This document shows, one piece after another, positions 8,140-18,980 of a DNA stretch of 64,000 nucleotides. The stretch is from Bacteroides acidifaciens. GTDB lineage: Bacteria; Bacteroidota; Bacteroidia; Bacteroidales; Bacteroidaceae. The DNA is taken from the NCBI RefSeq assembly GCF_024623065.1, contig NZ_JANJZR010000015.1, positions 1 to 64,000 on the forward strand, given 5' to 3'. Within the stretch, counting starts at the first letter, position 1. Every line of letters begins with the position of its first letter. The position numbers were made by a program, and so were the translations under genes. A model generated the notes under the pieces. The model was not told the DNA's origin. It ran no database searches and saw only the letters and a list, made by a program, of their open reading frames with translations.

Positions 8140-9962
8140 TTACAAAAATGAAGAAACTCACATTCCTGGTTTATCATAAAGAGTATGAGTTGTTTTTGCA
8201 AAAAATCCGTGAGTTAGGAGTTGTTCATATTGTAGAAAAGCAGTTGGGCGAAATGGATGATGACTTGCAACAGTTTATCCAAAAACGCGTTCTGTACAAG
8301 AATATGCTTCAAAACATGTATGCTTGGGCGGATAAACAACCGGATGAAACGATCTATGCGGAACAGTCGGCTGATGTTTTGACGAAGGAATACGAAGAGT
8401 TGCAGGTAAGAATACAAGATTTGAACCAGCAATTACCTGCCATTTCCAAAGATATAGCACAGATGGAAATGTGGGGAGATTTCGATTGGCAGTCCGTTCA
8501 GCGGTTAGAAAAAGCAGGTTTGTATGTACGTTTCTATACTTGTCCGGAGAAAGAGTTTGACGAAGTGTGGGTGAAAGAACACAATGCCATCATTATAAAT
8601 GAACAAGGTGGAGTGATCTTTTTCATGACTGTGACTTCGCAAGCGGTGGAACTGGAAAGAGAGTCTCTTCGTTTGCCTTCTTTGAGTCTGTCCGAATTGA
8701 GACAGAAACAGGCAAAGACGGAAGAGATGCTTGTACAGGCAAAGGATGCACTGAAAGCTTTCTGCAAGAAGAACTATCGTACACTGGAGAAATGTAGTAT
8801 TCAACTTGAGGGCGATATCGATTTGCTGAAAGTGAAACGCAACAGTCGGGAAATGGCCGAAGGCGTAGTTGTGTTGTTGGAAGGATGGATTCCCGAAGAT
8901 AATCAGCACGAAGTGCAGACATTGCTTGATAATAGCAGCGTATATTATGAAATACGTCCTGCTACACGTGAAGACAACGCGCCTATTAAATTGAAAAACA
9001 ATGCCTTCACTCGTATGTATGAGGTGCTTACCAAGATGTATGGTATGCCTGATTATGCCGAGTTTGATCCGACTCCTCTTGTAGCTCCTTTCTTTTCGCT
9101 TTTTTTCGCTTTTTGTATGGGAGATGCAGGATATGGGCTGGCATTGATACTTTTAGGTTTCTTCTTGAAGAAGAAAATGCCGGAATCGATGCGGGGAATG
9201 ATGAATCTGGTCATAACGTTAGGTGTTTTCACATCTGTTATCGGAACCATATTGGGTACATTCTTTGGTGTCAACTTGTTTGACTTGGAATTGCCGGATC
9301 AACTGAAGCAATTCATGATTGTCGGTAAAATTGGTGAAACTACGTATGACAAACAAATGTTGCTGGCACTTATTATTGGTGTGGTGCATATTTGTATTGC
9401 CATGCTGGTGAAGGCTATCGGACAGACAGTACGATTCGGTTTCAAGGAGTCGTTGAGCGCATGGGGATGGTTGTTGCTTGTGGTAGGTTTTATTGCTACG
9501 GGAGGCCTGTCATTTTTCAAGGTCATTTCAGAAGACGTGTCAACATGGGCATTTATTGTGATAGGTGGAATTTCGGCTATTGGCATTTATCTGTTGAATA
9601 ACATTCATCGCAATATATTCGTTAATATCGGTGCCGGTGTATGGGATACTTACAATATGGCCACCGGACTGATGGGTGATGTGCTTTCTTACATTCGTCT
9701 GTATGCTTTAGGACTGGCAGGCGCCATGCTTGGCGGAGTATTTAATCAATTGGCATTTATGGTGAATGACGCTGCGGGTCCGGTGTTGGGCTGGATTTTT
9801 TGCGGTGTGATATTGATATTCGGACATACGCTGAATATAGCCATGTCTTGTCTGAGTGCTTTTGTGCATCCGCTTCGTCTTACGTTTGTCGAATATTTTA
9901 AGAATTCAGGTTATAATGGTAAGGGTGAAGCCTATAAACCATTTGCTACAGTAAAAAAATAA
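8136..9962 (+). CDS. atpI: V-type ATP synthase/ATPase membrane subunit I
   Basis: 608 aa with the two-part design of subunit I (a subunit). The N-terminal cytoplasmic half of about 300 residues is coiled-coil rich. The C-terminal half has about seven or eight membrane segments, beginning at the FFSLFFAFCMGDAGYG region and including DVLSYIRLYALGLAGAML, which contains the conserved Arg that faces the K-ring carboxylates. It forms the ion half-channels of the rotary motor. It is coupled to atpD by a 4-bp overlap and followed after 31 bp by atpK. Confidence 0.96.
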   Translation: MITKMKKLTFLVYHKEYELFLQKIRELGVVHIVEKQLGEMDDDLQQFIQKRVLYKNMLQNMYAWADKQPDETIYAEQSADVLTKEYEELQVRIQDLNQQLPAISKDIAQMEMWGDFDWQSVQRLEKAGLYVRFYTCPEKEFDEVWVKEHNAIIINEQGGVIFFMTVTSQAVELERESLRLPSLSLSELRQKQAKTEEMLVQAKDALKAFCKKNYRTLEKCSIQLEGDIDLLKVKRNSREMAEGVVVLLEGWIPEDNQHEVQTLLDNSSVYYEIRPATREDNAPIKLKNNAFTRMYEVLTKMYGMPDYAEFDPTPLVAPFFSLFFAFCMGDAGYGLALILLGFFLKKKMPESMRGMMNLVITLGVFTSVIGTILGTFFGVNLFDLELPDQLKQFMIVGKIGETTYDKQMLLALIIGVVHICIAMLVKAIGQTVRFGFKESLSAWGWLLLVVGFIATGGLSFFKVISEDVSTWAFIVIGGISAIGIYLLNNIHRNIFVNIGAGVWDTYNMATGLMGDVLSYIRLYALGLAGAMLGGVFNQLAFMVNDAAGPVLGWIFCGVILIFGHTLNIAMSCLSAFVHPLRLTFVEYFKNSGYNGKGEAYKPFATVKK

Positions 9963-9981
9963 TTAATTAAAAAATAAATAA

Positions 9982-10413
<432 letters not shown>

Positions 10414-10480
10414 TATTCAAATTTATGTAGTTTTTCTACGTAAATCTTTTTTAGGATTTATTTCCTAAAAAAAACGTTCA

Positions 10481-10518
10481 ATCCCCTTGTTCATGCAGCT
10501 TTGCATGTGCAAGGGGAT
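10481..10518 (+). terminator. terminator of the V-ATPase operon
   Basis: A 9-bp stem, ATCCCCTTG / CAAGGGGAT, has a loop that itself folds (CATGCAgctTTGCATG) and is followed by GTTCTTTTTT. It lies 68 nt behind atpK. Confidence 0.85.
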
Positions 10519-10605
10519 GTTCTTTTTTCATAGTAAGACAATGTTTCTTTCCGCGTCTTAGCTCATATTTTTTGTATAAAGTATTATTTTTCAAAGAATA
10601 ATGTG

Positions 10606-10614
10606 TACTTTTGC
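10606..10614 (+). promoter_or_regulatory. -7 box for glycogen synthase gene (TACTTTTGC)
   Basis: TACTTTTGC is a perfect TAnnTTTGC box, 34 nt before the preferred glycogen synthase start. Its position rules out the in-frame upstream ATG at 10603 as the start. Confidence 0.65.
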
Positions 10615-10647
10615 ACCCGCATACTAAAAAGAGTTTTAATATATTAT

Positions 10648-12309
10648 ATGGTAAAAGATTTATTAACCCCCGATTATATCTTCGAGTCCAGTTGGGAAGT
10701 ATGTAATAAAGTGGGAGGAATATATACTGTCTTGTCGACACGGGCAAATACATTGCAGGAAAAATTCCGCGATAGAATTTTCTTCATAGGTCCTGATGTG
10801 TGGCAAGGAAAAGAAAACCCTCTATTCATCGAGTCGGATAATCTGTGTGCCGCTTGGAAAGAGCATGCACGTGAGAAAGATGAACTTTCTGTCCGTGTAG
10901 GACGATGGAACATTCCCGGTGAACCCATAGTCATTCTTGTTGATTTTCAACCTTTTTTTGAAAAGAAAAACGATATATACACAGAAATGTGGAATCGTTA
11001 TCAGGTAGATTCGTTGCACGCATACGGTGATTACGATGAAGCTTCTATGTTTTCATACGCTGCGGGCAGGGTAGTGGAGAGTTTCTATCGCTACAACCTG
11101 ACAGAAACGGACAAGGTGGTATATCAGGCGCATGAATGGATGACTGGAATGGGAGCGCTTTATGTACAGGAAGCTGTGCCGGAGGTAGCTACTATTTTTA
11201 CGACCCATGCTACTTCTATCGGTCGTTCTATTGCTGGTAATCATAAGCCGTTGTATGACTATCTGTTTGCTTATAATGGCGACCAGATGGCGCAGGAACT
11301 GAACATGCAATCGAAACACTCGATTGAAAAACAGACTGCGCATTACGTAGACTGTTTTACGACAGTGAGCGAAATAACCAATAATGAGTGTAAAGAATTA
11401 CTGGATAAACCGGCAGATGTGGTTCTGATGAACGGTTTTGAAGATGATTTTGTGCCGAAAGGAAGCACATTTACCGGAAAACGTAAACGTGCGCGTGCCT
11501 TGATGCTCAGTGTAGCGAATAAACTATTGGGAACAAACCTGGGTGATGATACATTAATTGTCGGAACCAGCGGGCGATATGAGTTTAAGAATAAAGGTAT
11601 TGATGTCTTTTTGGAATCATTAAACCGCTTGAACAGGGATAAGAACTTGCATAAGAATGTGTTGGCATTCATCAATGTTCCCGGTTGGGTAGGAGAACCC
11701 CGTGAGGATTTGCAAGTACGTTTGAAAAGCAAGAAAAAGTTTGATACCCCGCTCGAAGTTCCGTTTGTTACTCATTGGCTGCACAATATGACTCATGACC
11801 AAGTGTTGGACATGCTGAAATATCTGGGAATGGGCAATCGTCCGGAAGATAAGGTAAAGGTGATTTTTGTGCCTTGCTATCTGAATGGTCGTGACGGCAT
11901 TATGAACAAGGAATATTACGATTTGTTGTTGGGACAGGATTTGAGTGTCTACGCTTCTTATTACGAACCGTGGGGATATACTCCGCTGGAAAGTGTAGCA
12001 TTTCATGTGCCGACAATCACTACTGATTTGGCCGGATTCGGTCTTTGGGTAAACAGCCTGAAGAACCAGCATGGCATTAATGACGGAGTAGAAGTGCTGC
12101 ATCGTTCGGACTATAATTATTCGGAAGTGGCGGATGGCATCAAGGATACGATTACGCTGTTTACCGATAAGACGGAAAAAGAAGTGAAGGAAATCCGTAA
12201 GCGTGCCGCTGAAGTAGCGGAACAGGCTTTATGGAAACACTTCATACAATATTACTATGAGGCTTATGACATTGCCTTGCGCAATGCTATGAAGCGTCAA
12301 CTGAGTTAA
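10648..12309 (+). CDS. glycogen synthase, eukaryotic-type GT3 family
   Basis: The ATG at 10648 begins MVKDLLTPDYIFESSWEV and gives 553 aa. An in-frame ATG at 10603 lies in the promoter and is rejected. The N-terminal block SWEVCNKVGGIYTVL resembles the UDP-glucose-binding start of fungal and animal glycogen synthases (E-V-x-x-x-VGGIY-V-L), not bacterial GlgA (K-x-GGLxDV). Further family blocks are HEWMTGMGALY, FTTHATSIGR, and YEPWGYTPLESVAF near the C-terminal catalytic Glu. It elongates alpha-1,4-glucan in the cytoplasm. The phosphorylase gene follows 36 bp downstream, so synthesis and breakdown enzymes form one transcription unit. Confidence 0.93.
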   Translation: MVKDLLTPDYIFESSWEVCNKVGGIYTVLSTRANTLQEKFRDRIFFIGPDVWQGKENPLFIESDNLCAAWKEHAREKDELSVRVGRWNIPGEPIVILVDFQPFFEKKNDIYTEMWNRYQVDSLHAYGDYDEASMFSYAAGRVVESFYRYNLTETDKVVYQAHEWMTGMGALYVQEAVPEVATIFTTHATSIGRSIAGNHKPLYDYLFAYNGDQMAQELNMQSKHSIEKQTAHYVDCFTTVSEITNNECKELLDKPADVVLMNGFEDDFVPKGSTFTGKRKRARALMLSVANKLLGTNLGDDTLIVGTSGRYEFKNKGIDVFLESLNRLNRDKNLHKNVLAFINVPGWVGEPREDLQVRLKSKKKFDTPLEVPFVTHWLHNMTHDQVLDMLKYLGMGNRPEDKVKVIFVPCYLNGRDGIMNKEYYDLLLGQDLSVYASYYEPWGYTPLESVAFHVPTITTDLAGFGLWVNSLKNQHGINDGVEVLHRSDYNYSEVADGIKDTITLFTDKTEKEVKEIRKRAAEVAEQALWKHFIQYYYEAYDIALRNAMKRQLS

Positions 12310-12345
12310 GAAAGTATTATTCATCAATAAGTAAACAAAAACATT

Positions 12346-14910
12346 ATGAAAATCAAAGTTAGTAATGTGAATACTCCCAACTGGAAAGAGGTTACGGTGA
12401 AATCACGTATACCAGTAGAGTTGGAGAAGTTGTCTGAAATCGCACGCAACATTTGGTGGGCATGGAATTTTGAAGCGACTGAGCTGTTTAGAGATTTAGA
12501 TCCGGAACTTTGGAAAGAATGTGGACAGAATCCGGTACTGTTGCTGGAACGTATGAGCTATGAAAAGCTGGAAGCGCTGGCAAAAGACAAAGTGATTCTA
12601 AGAAGAATGAATGAAGTTTATACGAAATTCAGAGATTACATGGATGTGAAGCCGGATGAGCAACGCCCATCTATCGCTTATTTCAGTATGGAATATGGCT
12701 TGAGCAGCGTCCTGAAAATATATTCCGGTGGTCTGGGTGTATTGGCTGGTGACTATCTGAAAGAGGCTTCCGACAGCAATGTTGATTTGTGTGCGGTAGG
12801 CTTCTTGTATCGTTACGGCTACTTTACTCAAACGTTGTCTATGGATGGACAGCAGATTGCCAACTACGAAGCACAAAACTTCGGTCAACTTCCTATTGAA
12901 CGTGTAATGGATGCCAATGGTCAGCCGTTGATAGTTGACGTTCCTTATCTTGATTATTTTGTTCATGCAAACGTATGGCGTGTAAACGTTGGACGTATTT
13001 CTTTGTATCTGCTTGATACGGATAATGAAATGAACAGTGAATTCGACCGTCCTATCACTCACCAGCTTTATGGCGGCGACTGGGAAAACCGTTTGAAACA
13101 AGAAATCTTGTTGGGTATCGGTGGTATCCTGACTTTGAAAGCGTTGGGCATCAAGAAAGATGTTTATCACTGTAATGAAGGACATGCTGCATTAATCAAT
13201 GTTCAGCGTATCTGCGACTATGTAGCTACAGGATTGACTTTCGATCAAGCTATCGAGTTGGTTCGTGCTTCTTCTCTTTACACTGTTCATACTCCGGTTC
13301 CTGCAGGTCACGACTATTTTGATGAAGGCCTGTTCGGCAAATATATGGGTGGTTATCCTTCCAGAATGGGTATCACTTGGGATGACTTGATGGATCTTGG
13401 ACGTAACAATCCGGGTGACAAAGGCGAACGTTTCTGTATGTCTGTTTTTGCTTGCAACACTTCACAGGAAGTGAACGGTGTGAGCTGGCTGCACGGAAAG
13501 GTTTCTCAAGAAATGTTCTCTTCTATTTGGAAAGGTTATTTCCCGGAAGAAAGTCATGTAGGATATGTAACGAATGGTGTTCACTTCCCGACTTGGAGTG
13601 CAACTGAATGGAAAGAACTGTACTTTAAATATTTCAACGAAAACTTCTGGTTCGATCAATCTAATCCTAAGATTTGGGAAGCTATCTACAATGTGCCCGA
13701 TGAAGAGATTTGGAAGACTCGTATGACTATGAAGAATAAGTTGGTTGACTATATCCGTAAGTCATTCCGCGATACATGGTTGAAGAACCAGGGAGACCCT
13801 TCCCGTATCGTTTCACTGATGGATAAGATCAATCCGAATGCATTGCTGATTGGTTTCGGCCGTCGTTTTGCTACTTACAAACGTGCACACTTGTTGTTCA
13901 CCGACTTGGATCGTCTTTCTAAGATTGTGAATAATCCTGATTACCCGGTACAATTCCTGTTTACAGGTAAAGCTCATCCACACGATGGTGCAGGACAAGG
14001 ATTGATTAAGCGTATCATCGAAATTTCTCGCCGTCCTGAATTCTTGGGCAAGATTATCTTCCTCGAAAACTACGATATGCAGTTGGCTCGTCGTTTGGTT
14101 TCCGGTGTTGATATTTGGTTGAACACTCCGACTCGTCCGTTGGAAGCATCCGGTACATCGGGTGAAAAAGCTTTGATGAACGGTGTTGTCAACTTCTCCG
14201 TATTAGACGGATGGTGGTTGGAAGGTTACCGTGAAGGTGCAGGTTGGGCGTTGACAGAAAAACGTACTTATCAGAACCAGGAACATCAGGACCAATTGGA
14301 TGCTGCTACTATTTACAGTATTCTTGAAACTGAAATCTTGCCGTTGTATTATGCGCGTAACAAGAAAGGATATTCTGAAGGCTGGATTAAGGTCGTGAAG
14401 AATTCTATCGCACAGATCGCTCCTCATTATACAATGAAACGTCAGTTGGATGACTACTATAGCAAATTCTATTGTAAACAAGCCAAACGTTTCGCTGCTT
14501 TGTCTGCTAACGATAATGCGAAAGCCAAAGAAATCGCAGCTTGGAAAGAAGAAGTGGTTGCCAAATGGGATGCTATCGAAATCGTATCTTGCGATAAGGT
14601 AGAAGAACTGAAGAACGGTGATATCGAAAGCGGAAAAGAATATACTATTACTTACGTAATCGATGAAAAAGGTTTGAATGATGCAGTGGGTCTGGAATTG
14701 GTTACTACTTACACAACGGCCGATGGAAAACAACACATCTACTCTGTAGAACCGTTTGATGTAATCAAGAAAGAAGGTGACTTGTATACATTCCAGGTTA
14801 AACACAGCTTGTCCAATGCAGGTAGCTTCAAGGTGGCTTACCGTATGTTCCCGAAGAATTCGGAACTGCCACACCGTCAAGACTTCTGCTATGTACGTTG
14901 GTTTGTCTGA
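12346..14910 (+). CDS. glgP: alpha-glucan (glycogen) phosphorylase, GT35
   Basis: 854 aa, the size of the Thermotoga-type short phosphorylases. The N-terminal DUF3417-like segment (RNIWWAWN) is followed by the catalytic GT35 domain. PLP is expected on K608 in the block [14 protein letters not shown], the counterpart of EASGTGNMKFALNG in E. coli GlgP. Other family blocks are [23 protein letters not shown] and [12 protein letters not shown]. It releases glucose-1-phosphate from glycogen in the cytoplasm. The gene is co-directional with glycogen synthase and ends at a strong hairpin. The last 120 residues form an extra beta-rich domain. Confidence 0.95.
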   Translation: MKIKVSNVNTPNWKEVTVKSRIPVELEKLSEIARNIWWAWNFEATELFRDLDPELWKECGQNPVLLLERMSYEKLEALAKDKVILRRMNEVYTKFRDYMDVKPDEQRPSIAYFSMEYGLSSVLKIYSGGLGVLAGDYLKEASDSNVDLCAVGFLYRYGYFTQTLSMDGQQIANYEAQNFGQLPIERVMDANGQPLIVDVPYLDYFVHANVWRVNVGRISLYLLDTDNEMNSEFDRPITHQLYGGDWENRLKQEILLGIGGILTLKALGIKKDVYHCNEGHAALINVQRICDYVATGLTFDQAIELVRASSLYTVHTPVPAGHDYFDEGLFGKYMGGYPSRMGITWDDLMDLGRNNPGDKGERFCMSVFACNTSQEVNGVSWLHGKVSQEMFSSIWKGYFPEESHVGYVTNGVHFPTWSATEWKELYFKYFNENFWFDQSNPKIWEAIYNVPDEEIWKTRMTMKNKLVDYIRKSFRDTWLKNQGDPSRIVSLMDKINPNALLIGFGRRFATYKRAHLLFTDLDRLSKIVNNPDYPVQFLFTGKAHPHDGAGQGLIKRIIEISRRPEFLGKIIFLENYDMQLARRLVSGVDIWLNTPTRPLEASGTSGEKALMNGVVNFSVLDGWWLEGYREGAGWALTEKRTYQNQEHQDQLDAATIYSILETEILPLYYARNKKGYSEGWIKVVKNSIAQIAPHYTMKRQLDDYYSKFYCKQAKRFAALSANDNAKAKEIAAWKEEVVAKWDAIEIVSCDKVEELKNGDIESGKEYTITYVIDEKGLNDAVGLELVTTYTTADGKQHIYSVEPFDVIKKEGDLYTFQVKHSLSNAGSFKVAYRMFPKNSELPHRQDFCYVRWFV

Positions 14911-14965
14911 TTGATTGAGAATAATAAGGTAGGGGAGAGTAAATCTCCCTGCTACTTTCATATGT

Positions 14966-15010
14966 AAAATTTATCCCCTGTAATCTTAAAGAATACAGGG
15001 GATAAATTTT
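14966..15010 (+). terminator. terminator behind glgP
   Basis: A perfect 17-bp stem, AAAATTTATCCCCTGTA and its complement, has an 11-nt loop and lies 55 nt behind the glgP stop. The stem includes A and T tracts on both sides, so it could stop transcription from either direction. Confidence 0.9.
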
Positions 15011-15188
15011 ATGGCTCAGTTGTAATTCTTTGGGGGCAGGACACAACCCTATCCCTAAACATTTATTCATTCCCATACTGTTCTGAATAAAATCCCCAAC
15101 TATCTGCATCTCAACCAGTCAAAACCCTCTTATTGAACTTTCATGCTATAATCCGCTTTCAGCCGTTTCAGCTTTTCGGGCTTACCGG

Positions 15189-15298
15189 TAGGGGTATATA
15201 TTCAGCGTGGTGGGTATATATACTCACTATGGTGGATCTATATGTCCACCGCGCTGGCTCTATATATCCACCAAGCGGGGTATATAGATTCACCATGT
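15189..15298. repeat. array of five 22-nt near-palindromic units
   Basis: Five consecutive units of about 22 nt share the form TGG-(G/A)-(T/C)-TATATA-n-(T/C)CAC. Unit starts are near 15189, 15211, 15233, 15255 and 15277. Each unit is close to an inverted repeat around a TATATA centre with GGTGG and CCACC arms. The array sits in the non-coding region between convergent glgP and the TlpA-like gene. A forward reading frame (15133-15381) crosses it but shows only the low-complexity pattern of the repeat and no start context. Confidence 0.75.
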
Positions 15299-15341
15299 GG
15301 GCAAAAGTGAGCCGGAGGCATACACTTCCGCCTTCAGGAGT

Positions 15342-15400
15342 GCCTTCAGCCGAAAACACCGATGAAAAGAGGCTTTTTTGAAGAACTGAAGGCTGAAGGC
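15342..15400. terminator. inverted repeat, probable bidirectional terminator
   Basis: GCCTTCAGCC (15342-15351) is complementary to GGCTGAAGGC (15391-15400), followed by GTTTTTTC on the plus strand. It separates convergent transcription from glgP and the TlpA-like gene. The loop is long (39 nt), so its strength is uncertain. Confidence 0.5.
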
Positions 15401-15537
15401 GTTTTTTCTATTTTAATAGTTAGTAGGAGAATTGCTTGCAACAAGTAGAAGAATTGCCTGTAACAAGTACTACACTCTATGAAATGATGTAGGAGACTTG
15501 AATAACTCAAGCACATGGTTCGGCTTGTTTCTTTCTT

Positions 15538-16638
15538 TTATTTTACAACTTCTGCAATTTTAGCCTGAAGTTCTTCTCCATGCAAACCGCGAGCGATGAT
15601 TTTGCCACTACCGTCGATTAATACAGTGTGAGGAATACTGTTCACAGCATAAAGCTGTGCACCTTCACATTGCCAGAATTTCAGGTCAGACATTTGCGGC
15701 CAAGTCATGTCCATCTTCTTGATTGCTTCTTTCCATGCCGCTCCATCCTGGTCGAGAGATACGCCTACGATTTCGAAGTTTTTGCCTTTATATTTAGCGT
15801 AAGCCTCTACCAGGTTAGGCATTTCGCGACGGCAAGGACCGCACCAGCTTGCCCAGAAGTCAACCAATACCACTTTGCCTTTACCCACATAGTCAGACAA
15901 CTTCACGGTCTTTCCTTCCGGAGTCTGCATTTCGAAATCAACAAATAGAGTACCTACGGCAGTCTTTTTCTGCTTGTCGGTCAGTTCCTTAATTCTTGCG
16001 ATAGCTTCATCGTTTTGCAAGTTTGCCGGAATTTGTTGCAGTAATGCTTCGTTTTCGGCAGTAGAGTTATTGTAGAAAGTCTGTTTGAACAAGAATACGC
16101 CAACAGGGTTGGTGATGTTTTTCTGTACAGCTTCCTTGACTGCGTTTTCGTACTGTTCCTGTAAGTCGGCTCCTTCTTTTTGTTTGGCTTCTTTCTGTTC
16201 ATCGCTCAATGTGGAATCCCCCATCGCTTCGTAGATGGCATTCATTTTCTTGCTGATGTCATTGATTTTAGCTCTGAGTTCCTGATAAGCGTCGTTGTTG
16301 GCAGTACCGGTAACGGAATCATCATCTTTACCTAAAGTGACATTGATTTTTCCGTTTTCGAGGAAGAAATCAACCATCAATGGTGTTCCGTTAACTTCAC
16401 AAGTGACATAGCGGTTGACAGCAGAATCTTGTGTACCTTTAAAGGTAAAAGTTCCTTTAGAGATGACAGCTGTATCGAGTTTAGTCAGATTTCGACCTGT
16501 AGCTTCCTGAAGATAAACGGTGTCACCATCGGCTGCGCCTTCTACTGTACCCGTAACAACGTAGCCGGCTTTGTTGCCGGTACAAGCTACCATACCTAAA
16601 GCAGCAGTTGCGATAACTAAATAAGTTAATTTTTTCAT
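15538..16638 (-). CDS. TlpA-family thiol-disulfide oxidoreductase lipoprotein
   Basis: 366 aa. The N-terminal signal ends in the lipobox GMVAC (Cys19). A DUF4369-like beta domain (about residues 25-130) is followed by a helical linker and a C-terminal AhpC/TSA-thioredoxin domain (about 225-366). The redox motif is W-C266-G-P-C269-R, and a cis-Pro segment lies in VNSIPHTVLID. Such proteins are anchored in the periplasm and reduce or isomerise disulfides; Bacteroides has many paralogues. The gene is monocistronic and divergent from potA, with a perfect TATCTTTGC -7 box 32 nt upstream. Confidence 0.92.
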   Translation of the reverse strand: MKKLTYLVIATAALGMVACTGNKAGYVVTGTVEGAADGDTVYLQEATGRNLTKLDTAVISKGTFTFKGTQDSAVNRYVTCEVNGTPLMVDFFLENGKINVTLGKDDDSVTGTANNDAYQELRAKINDISKKMNAIYEAMGDSTLSDEQKEAKQKEGADLQEQYENAVKEAVQKNITNPVGVFLFKQTFYNNSTAENEALLQQIPANLQNDEAIARIKELTDKQKKTAVGTLFVDFEMQTPEGKTVKLSDYVGKGKVVLVDFWASWCGPCRREMPNLVEAYAKYKGKNFEIVGVSLDQDGAAWKEAIKKMDMTWPQMSDLKFWQCEGAQLYAVNSIPHTVLIDGSGKIIARGLHGEELQAKIAEVVK

Positions 16639-16669
16639 GCTTTTGTAAGATTAGTGAATAAATATTTAT

Positions 16670-16678
16670 GCAAAGATA
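16670..16678 (-). promoter_or_regulatory. -7 box of the TlpA-like gene
   Basis: On the minus strand this reads TATCTTTGC, a perfect TAnnTTTGC box, 32 nt from the start codon of the TlpA-like gene. Confidence 0.65.
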
Positions 16679-16752
16679 GATTATTTTTCTATCGGGTGTC
16701 GAAAAACACTGTTATATTAGATTAACACGTAGGTGAAAACCGCAGAAATGTG

Positions 16753-16761
16753 TACCTTTGC
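16753..16761 (+). promoter_or_regulatory. -7 box of the pot operon
   Basis: TACCTTTGC matches TAnnTTTGC perfectly. The predicted transcript would begin close to 16768, only about 9 nt before the chosen potA ATG. This excludes the more upstream in-frame ATG at 16750. Confidence 0.65.
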
Positions 16762-16776
16762 AGCCCAAACTTTAGA

Positions 16777-18168
16777 ATGAATATGCAAGAAGATAAATCC
16801 ATCATTGAGGTGAGCCATGTCTCGAAGTATTTTGGCGAGAAAACAGCATTGGATGATGTGACTTTGAATGTGAAAAAGGGCGAGTTTGTCACGATACTCG
16901 GACCTTCCGGTTGCGGGAAAACCACGTTGTTGCGTCTCATTGCCGGTTTTCAGACGGCTTCGGAAGGTGAAATCAGAATTTCCGGGAAGGAAATCACACA
17001 AACTCCACCCCACAAGCGTCCGGTAAATACGGTATTCCAGAAATATGCCCTATTTCCGCACCTGAATGTTTATGACAATATCGCTTTCGGTCTGAAACTG
17101 AAAAAGACCCCGAAGCAGACCATTGGGAAGAAAGTGAAAGCTGCTCTGAAAATGGTGGGCATGACGGATTATGAATATCGTGATGTCGATTCTCTTTCCG
17201 GTGGCCAGCAACAGCGTGTTGCCATCGCCCGTGCCATTGTCAACGAGCCGGAAGTGTTGCTGCTCGATGAACCGCTGGCTGCGCTCGACCTGAAAATGCG
17301 CAAGGATATGCAGATGGAACTCAAGGAGATGCATAAATCTTTGGGAATCACATTTGTCTACGTCACTCACGATCAGGAAGAGGCGCTTACATTGAGCGAT
17401 ACGATTGTCGTGATGAGCGAAGGGAAGATTCAGCAGATCGGTACACCGATTGATATATATAATGAACCGATCAATTCATTTGTTGCGGACTTTATCGGAG
17501 AAAGTAACATACTGAATGGCAAGATGATTCATGACAAGCTGGTGCGTTTTTGCGGTACGGAGTTCGAATGTGTGGACGAAGGATTCGGTGAGAATGTTCC
17601 GGTAGATGTGGTGATTCGTCCGGAAGACTTGTATATTTTCCCGGTTTCGGATATGGCGCAGTTGACGGGAGTGGTGCAGACTTCCATATTCAAAGGCGTG
17701 CATTATGAAATGACCGTGCTTTGCGGCGGTTATGAATTCCTAGTGCAGGATTACCATCATTTTGAGGTAGGGGCGGAAGTCGGTTTGCTAGTGAAGCCTT
17801 TCGATATTCATATTATGAAGAAAGAGCGTATCTGCAATACTTTTGAAGGAAAGTTGCTGGATGCCACTCATGTGGAATTCCTCGGTTGCATTTTTGAGTG
17901 TGCTCCGGTAGAAGGTATGGAGCCCGATACGAACGTCAAAGTGGAAGTGGATTTCGACAAGGTGATTCTTCAGGATAATGAGGAAGACGGAACACTGACG
18001 GGAGAGGTGAAGTTTATCCTTTACAAGGGTGACCATTACCATCTGACGGTGTTCTCCGACTGGGACGAGAATGTGTTTGTAGATACGAATGACGTATGGG
18101 ACGACGGCGACCGCGTAGGTATTACCATCCCCCCGGATGCCATTCGTGTAATTAAAATAACCGATTAA
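16777..18168 (+). CDS. potA: spermidine/putrescine ABC transporter ATP-binding protein
   Basis: The ATG at 16777 ([12 protein letters not shown]) gives 463 aa; an upstream in-frame ATG overlaps the -7 box and is rejected. The ABC domain has Walker [10 protein letters not shown], signature LSGGQQQ and Walker B EVLLLDEP, followed by the switch His in THDQEEAL. The C-terminal part of about 215 residues holds TOBE-type beta domains and is longer than in E. coli PotA (378 aa), apparently with two TOBE-like repeats. It powers polyamine import with PotB, PotC and PotD encoded directly downstream. Confidence 0.95.
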   Translation: MNMQEDKSIIEVSHVSKYFGEKTALDDVTLNVKKGEFVTILGPSGCGKTTLLRLIAGFQTASEGEIRISGKEITQTPPHKRPVNTVFQKYALFPHLNVYDNIAFGLKLKKTPKQTIGKKVKAALKMVGMTDYEYRDVDSLSGGQQQRVAIARAIVNEPEVLLLDEPLAALDLKMRKDMQMELKEMHKSLGITFVYVTHDQEEALTLSDTIVVMSEGKIQQIGTPIDIYNEPINSFVADFIGESNILNGKMIHDKLVRFCGTEFECVDEGFGENVPVDVVIRPEDLYIFPVSDMAQLTGVVQTSIFKGVHYEMTVLCGGYEFLVQDYHHFEVGAEVGLLVKPFDIHIMKKERICNTFEGKLLDATHVEFLGCIFECAPVEGMEPDTNVKVEVDFDKVILQDNEEDGTLTGEVKFILYKGDHYHLTVFSDWDENVFVDTNDVWDDGDRVGITIPPDAIRVIKITD

Positions 18169-18179
18169 CAGGAAAGGAA

Positions 18180-18980
18180 GTGAATAAGAGGTTTTTAGTC
18201 TTTTTGTCATCACGTAAGAGTTGGACTCTCCCTTACATTATTTTTTCGGCGATTTTTGTAGTCATACCGTTGTTCTTGATTGTTGTGTATGCGTTTACCG
18301 ATGATAACGGTCATTTGACACTTGCCAATTTTCAGAAGTTCTTTGAACATCCCGAAGCAATCAATACCTTTGTCTATTCGATAGGTATTGCTATCATCAC
18401 CACCCTTGTTTGTCTTTTGCTGGGGTATCCGGCAGCTTGGATATTGAGCAACAGTAAGCTGAACCGTTCCAAAACAATGGTTGTCCTGTTTATTCTGCCG
18501 ATGTGGGTGAATATCCTGGTGCGTACCCTGGCTACGGTTGCCCTCTTCGACTTTTTCAGCATACCGTTGGGCGAAGGAGCTTTGATATTCGGTATGGTGT
18601 ACAACTTTGTCCCTTTTATGATTTATCCTATCTATAATACGTTGCAGAAGATGGATCATAGTTATATCGAGGCTGCGCAGGACTTGGGTGCCAATCCCCT
18701 GCAGGTCTTTCTGAAAGCAGTCCTTCCGCTTTCCATGCCGGGGGTGATGAGTGGCATCATGATGGTATTCATGCCGACTATATCGACTTTCGCCATTGCC
18801 GAGTTGTTGACGATGAACAATATCAAACTCTTCGGTACGACGATTCAAGAAAATATCAATAACAGTATGTGGAATTATGGTGCGGCACTTTCGCTTATCA
18901 TGCTGTTGCTGATTGCCGCCACTTCTTTATTCAGCACAGACGATAAGGACAATTCTAATGAAGGGGGTGGGCTATGGTAA
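18180..18980 (+). CDS. potB: spermidine/putrescine ABC transporter permease PotB
   Basis: 266 aa with six membrane helices and the EAA-type loop EAAQDLGANPLQVFLKAVLPLSMPG (about residues 161-185) that docks to the ATPase. The start codon is GTG at 18180, 11 nt behind potA and preceded by a purine-rich AGGAAAGGA. The stop overlaps the potC start by 7 bp, indicating translational coupling. Confidence 0.93.
   Translation: MNKRFLVFLSSRKSWTLPYIIFSAIFVVIPLFLIVVYAFTDDNGHLTLANFQKFFEHPEAINTFVYSIGIAIITTLVCLLLGYPAAWILSNSKLNRSKTMVVLFILPMWVNILVRTLATVALFDFFSIPLGEGALIFGMVYNFVPFMIYPIYNTLQKMDHSYIEAAQDLGANPLQVFLKAVLPLSMPGVMSGIMMVFMPTISTFAIAELLTMNNIKLFGTTIQENINNSMWNYGAALSLIMLLLIAATSLFSTDDKDNSNEGGGLW

Noticed and set aside
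15189..15298. CRISPR array
   Set aside because: The 22-nt units are contiguous without unique spacers and no cas gene is near, so this is a simple tandem repeat.
15133..15381. Plus-strand frame across the 22-nt repeats
   Set aside because: Periodicity comes from the tandem repeats; no ribosome-binding site or conserved block.
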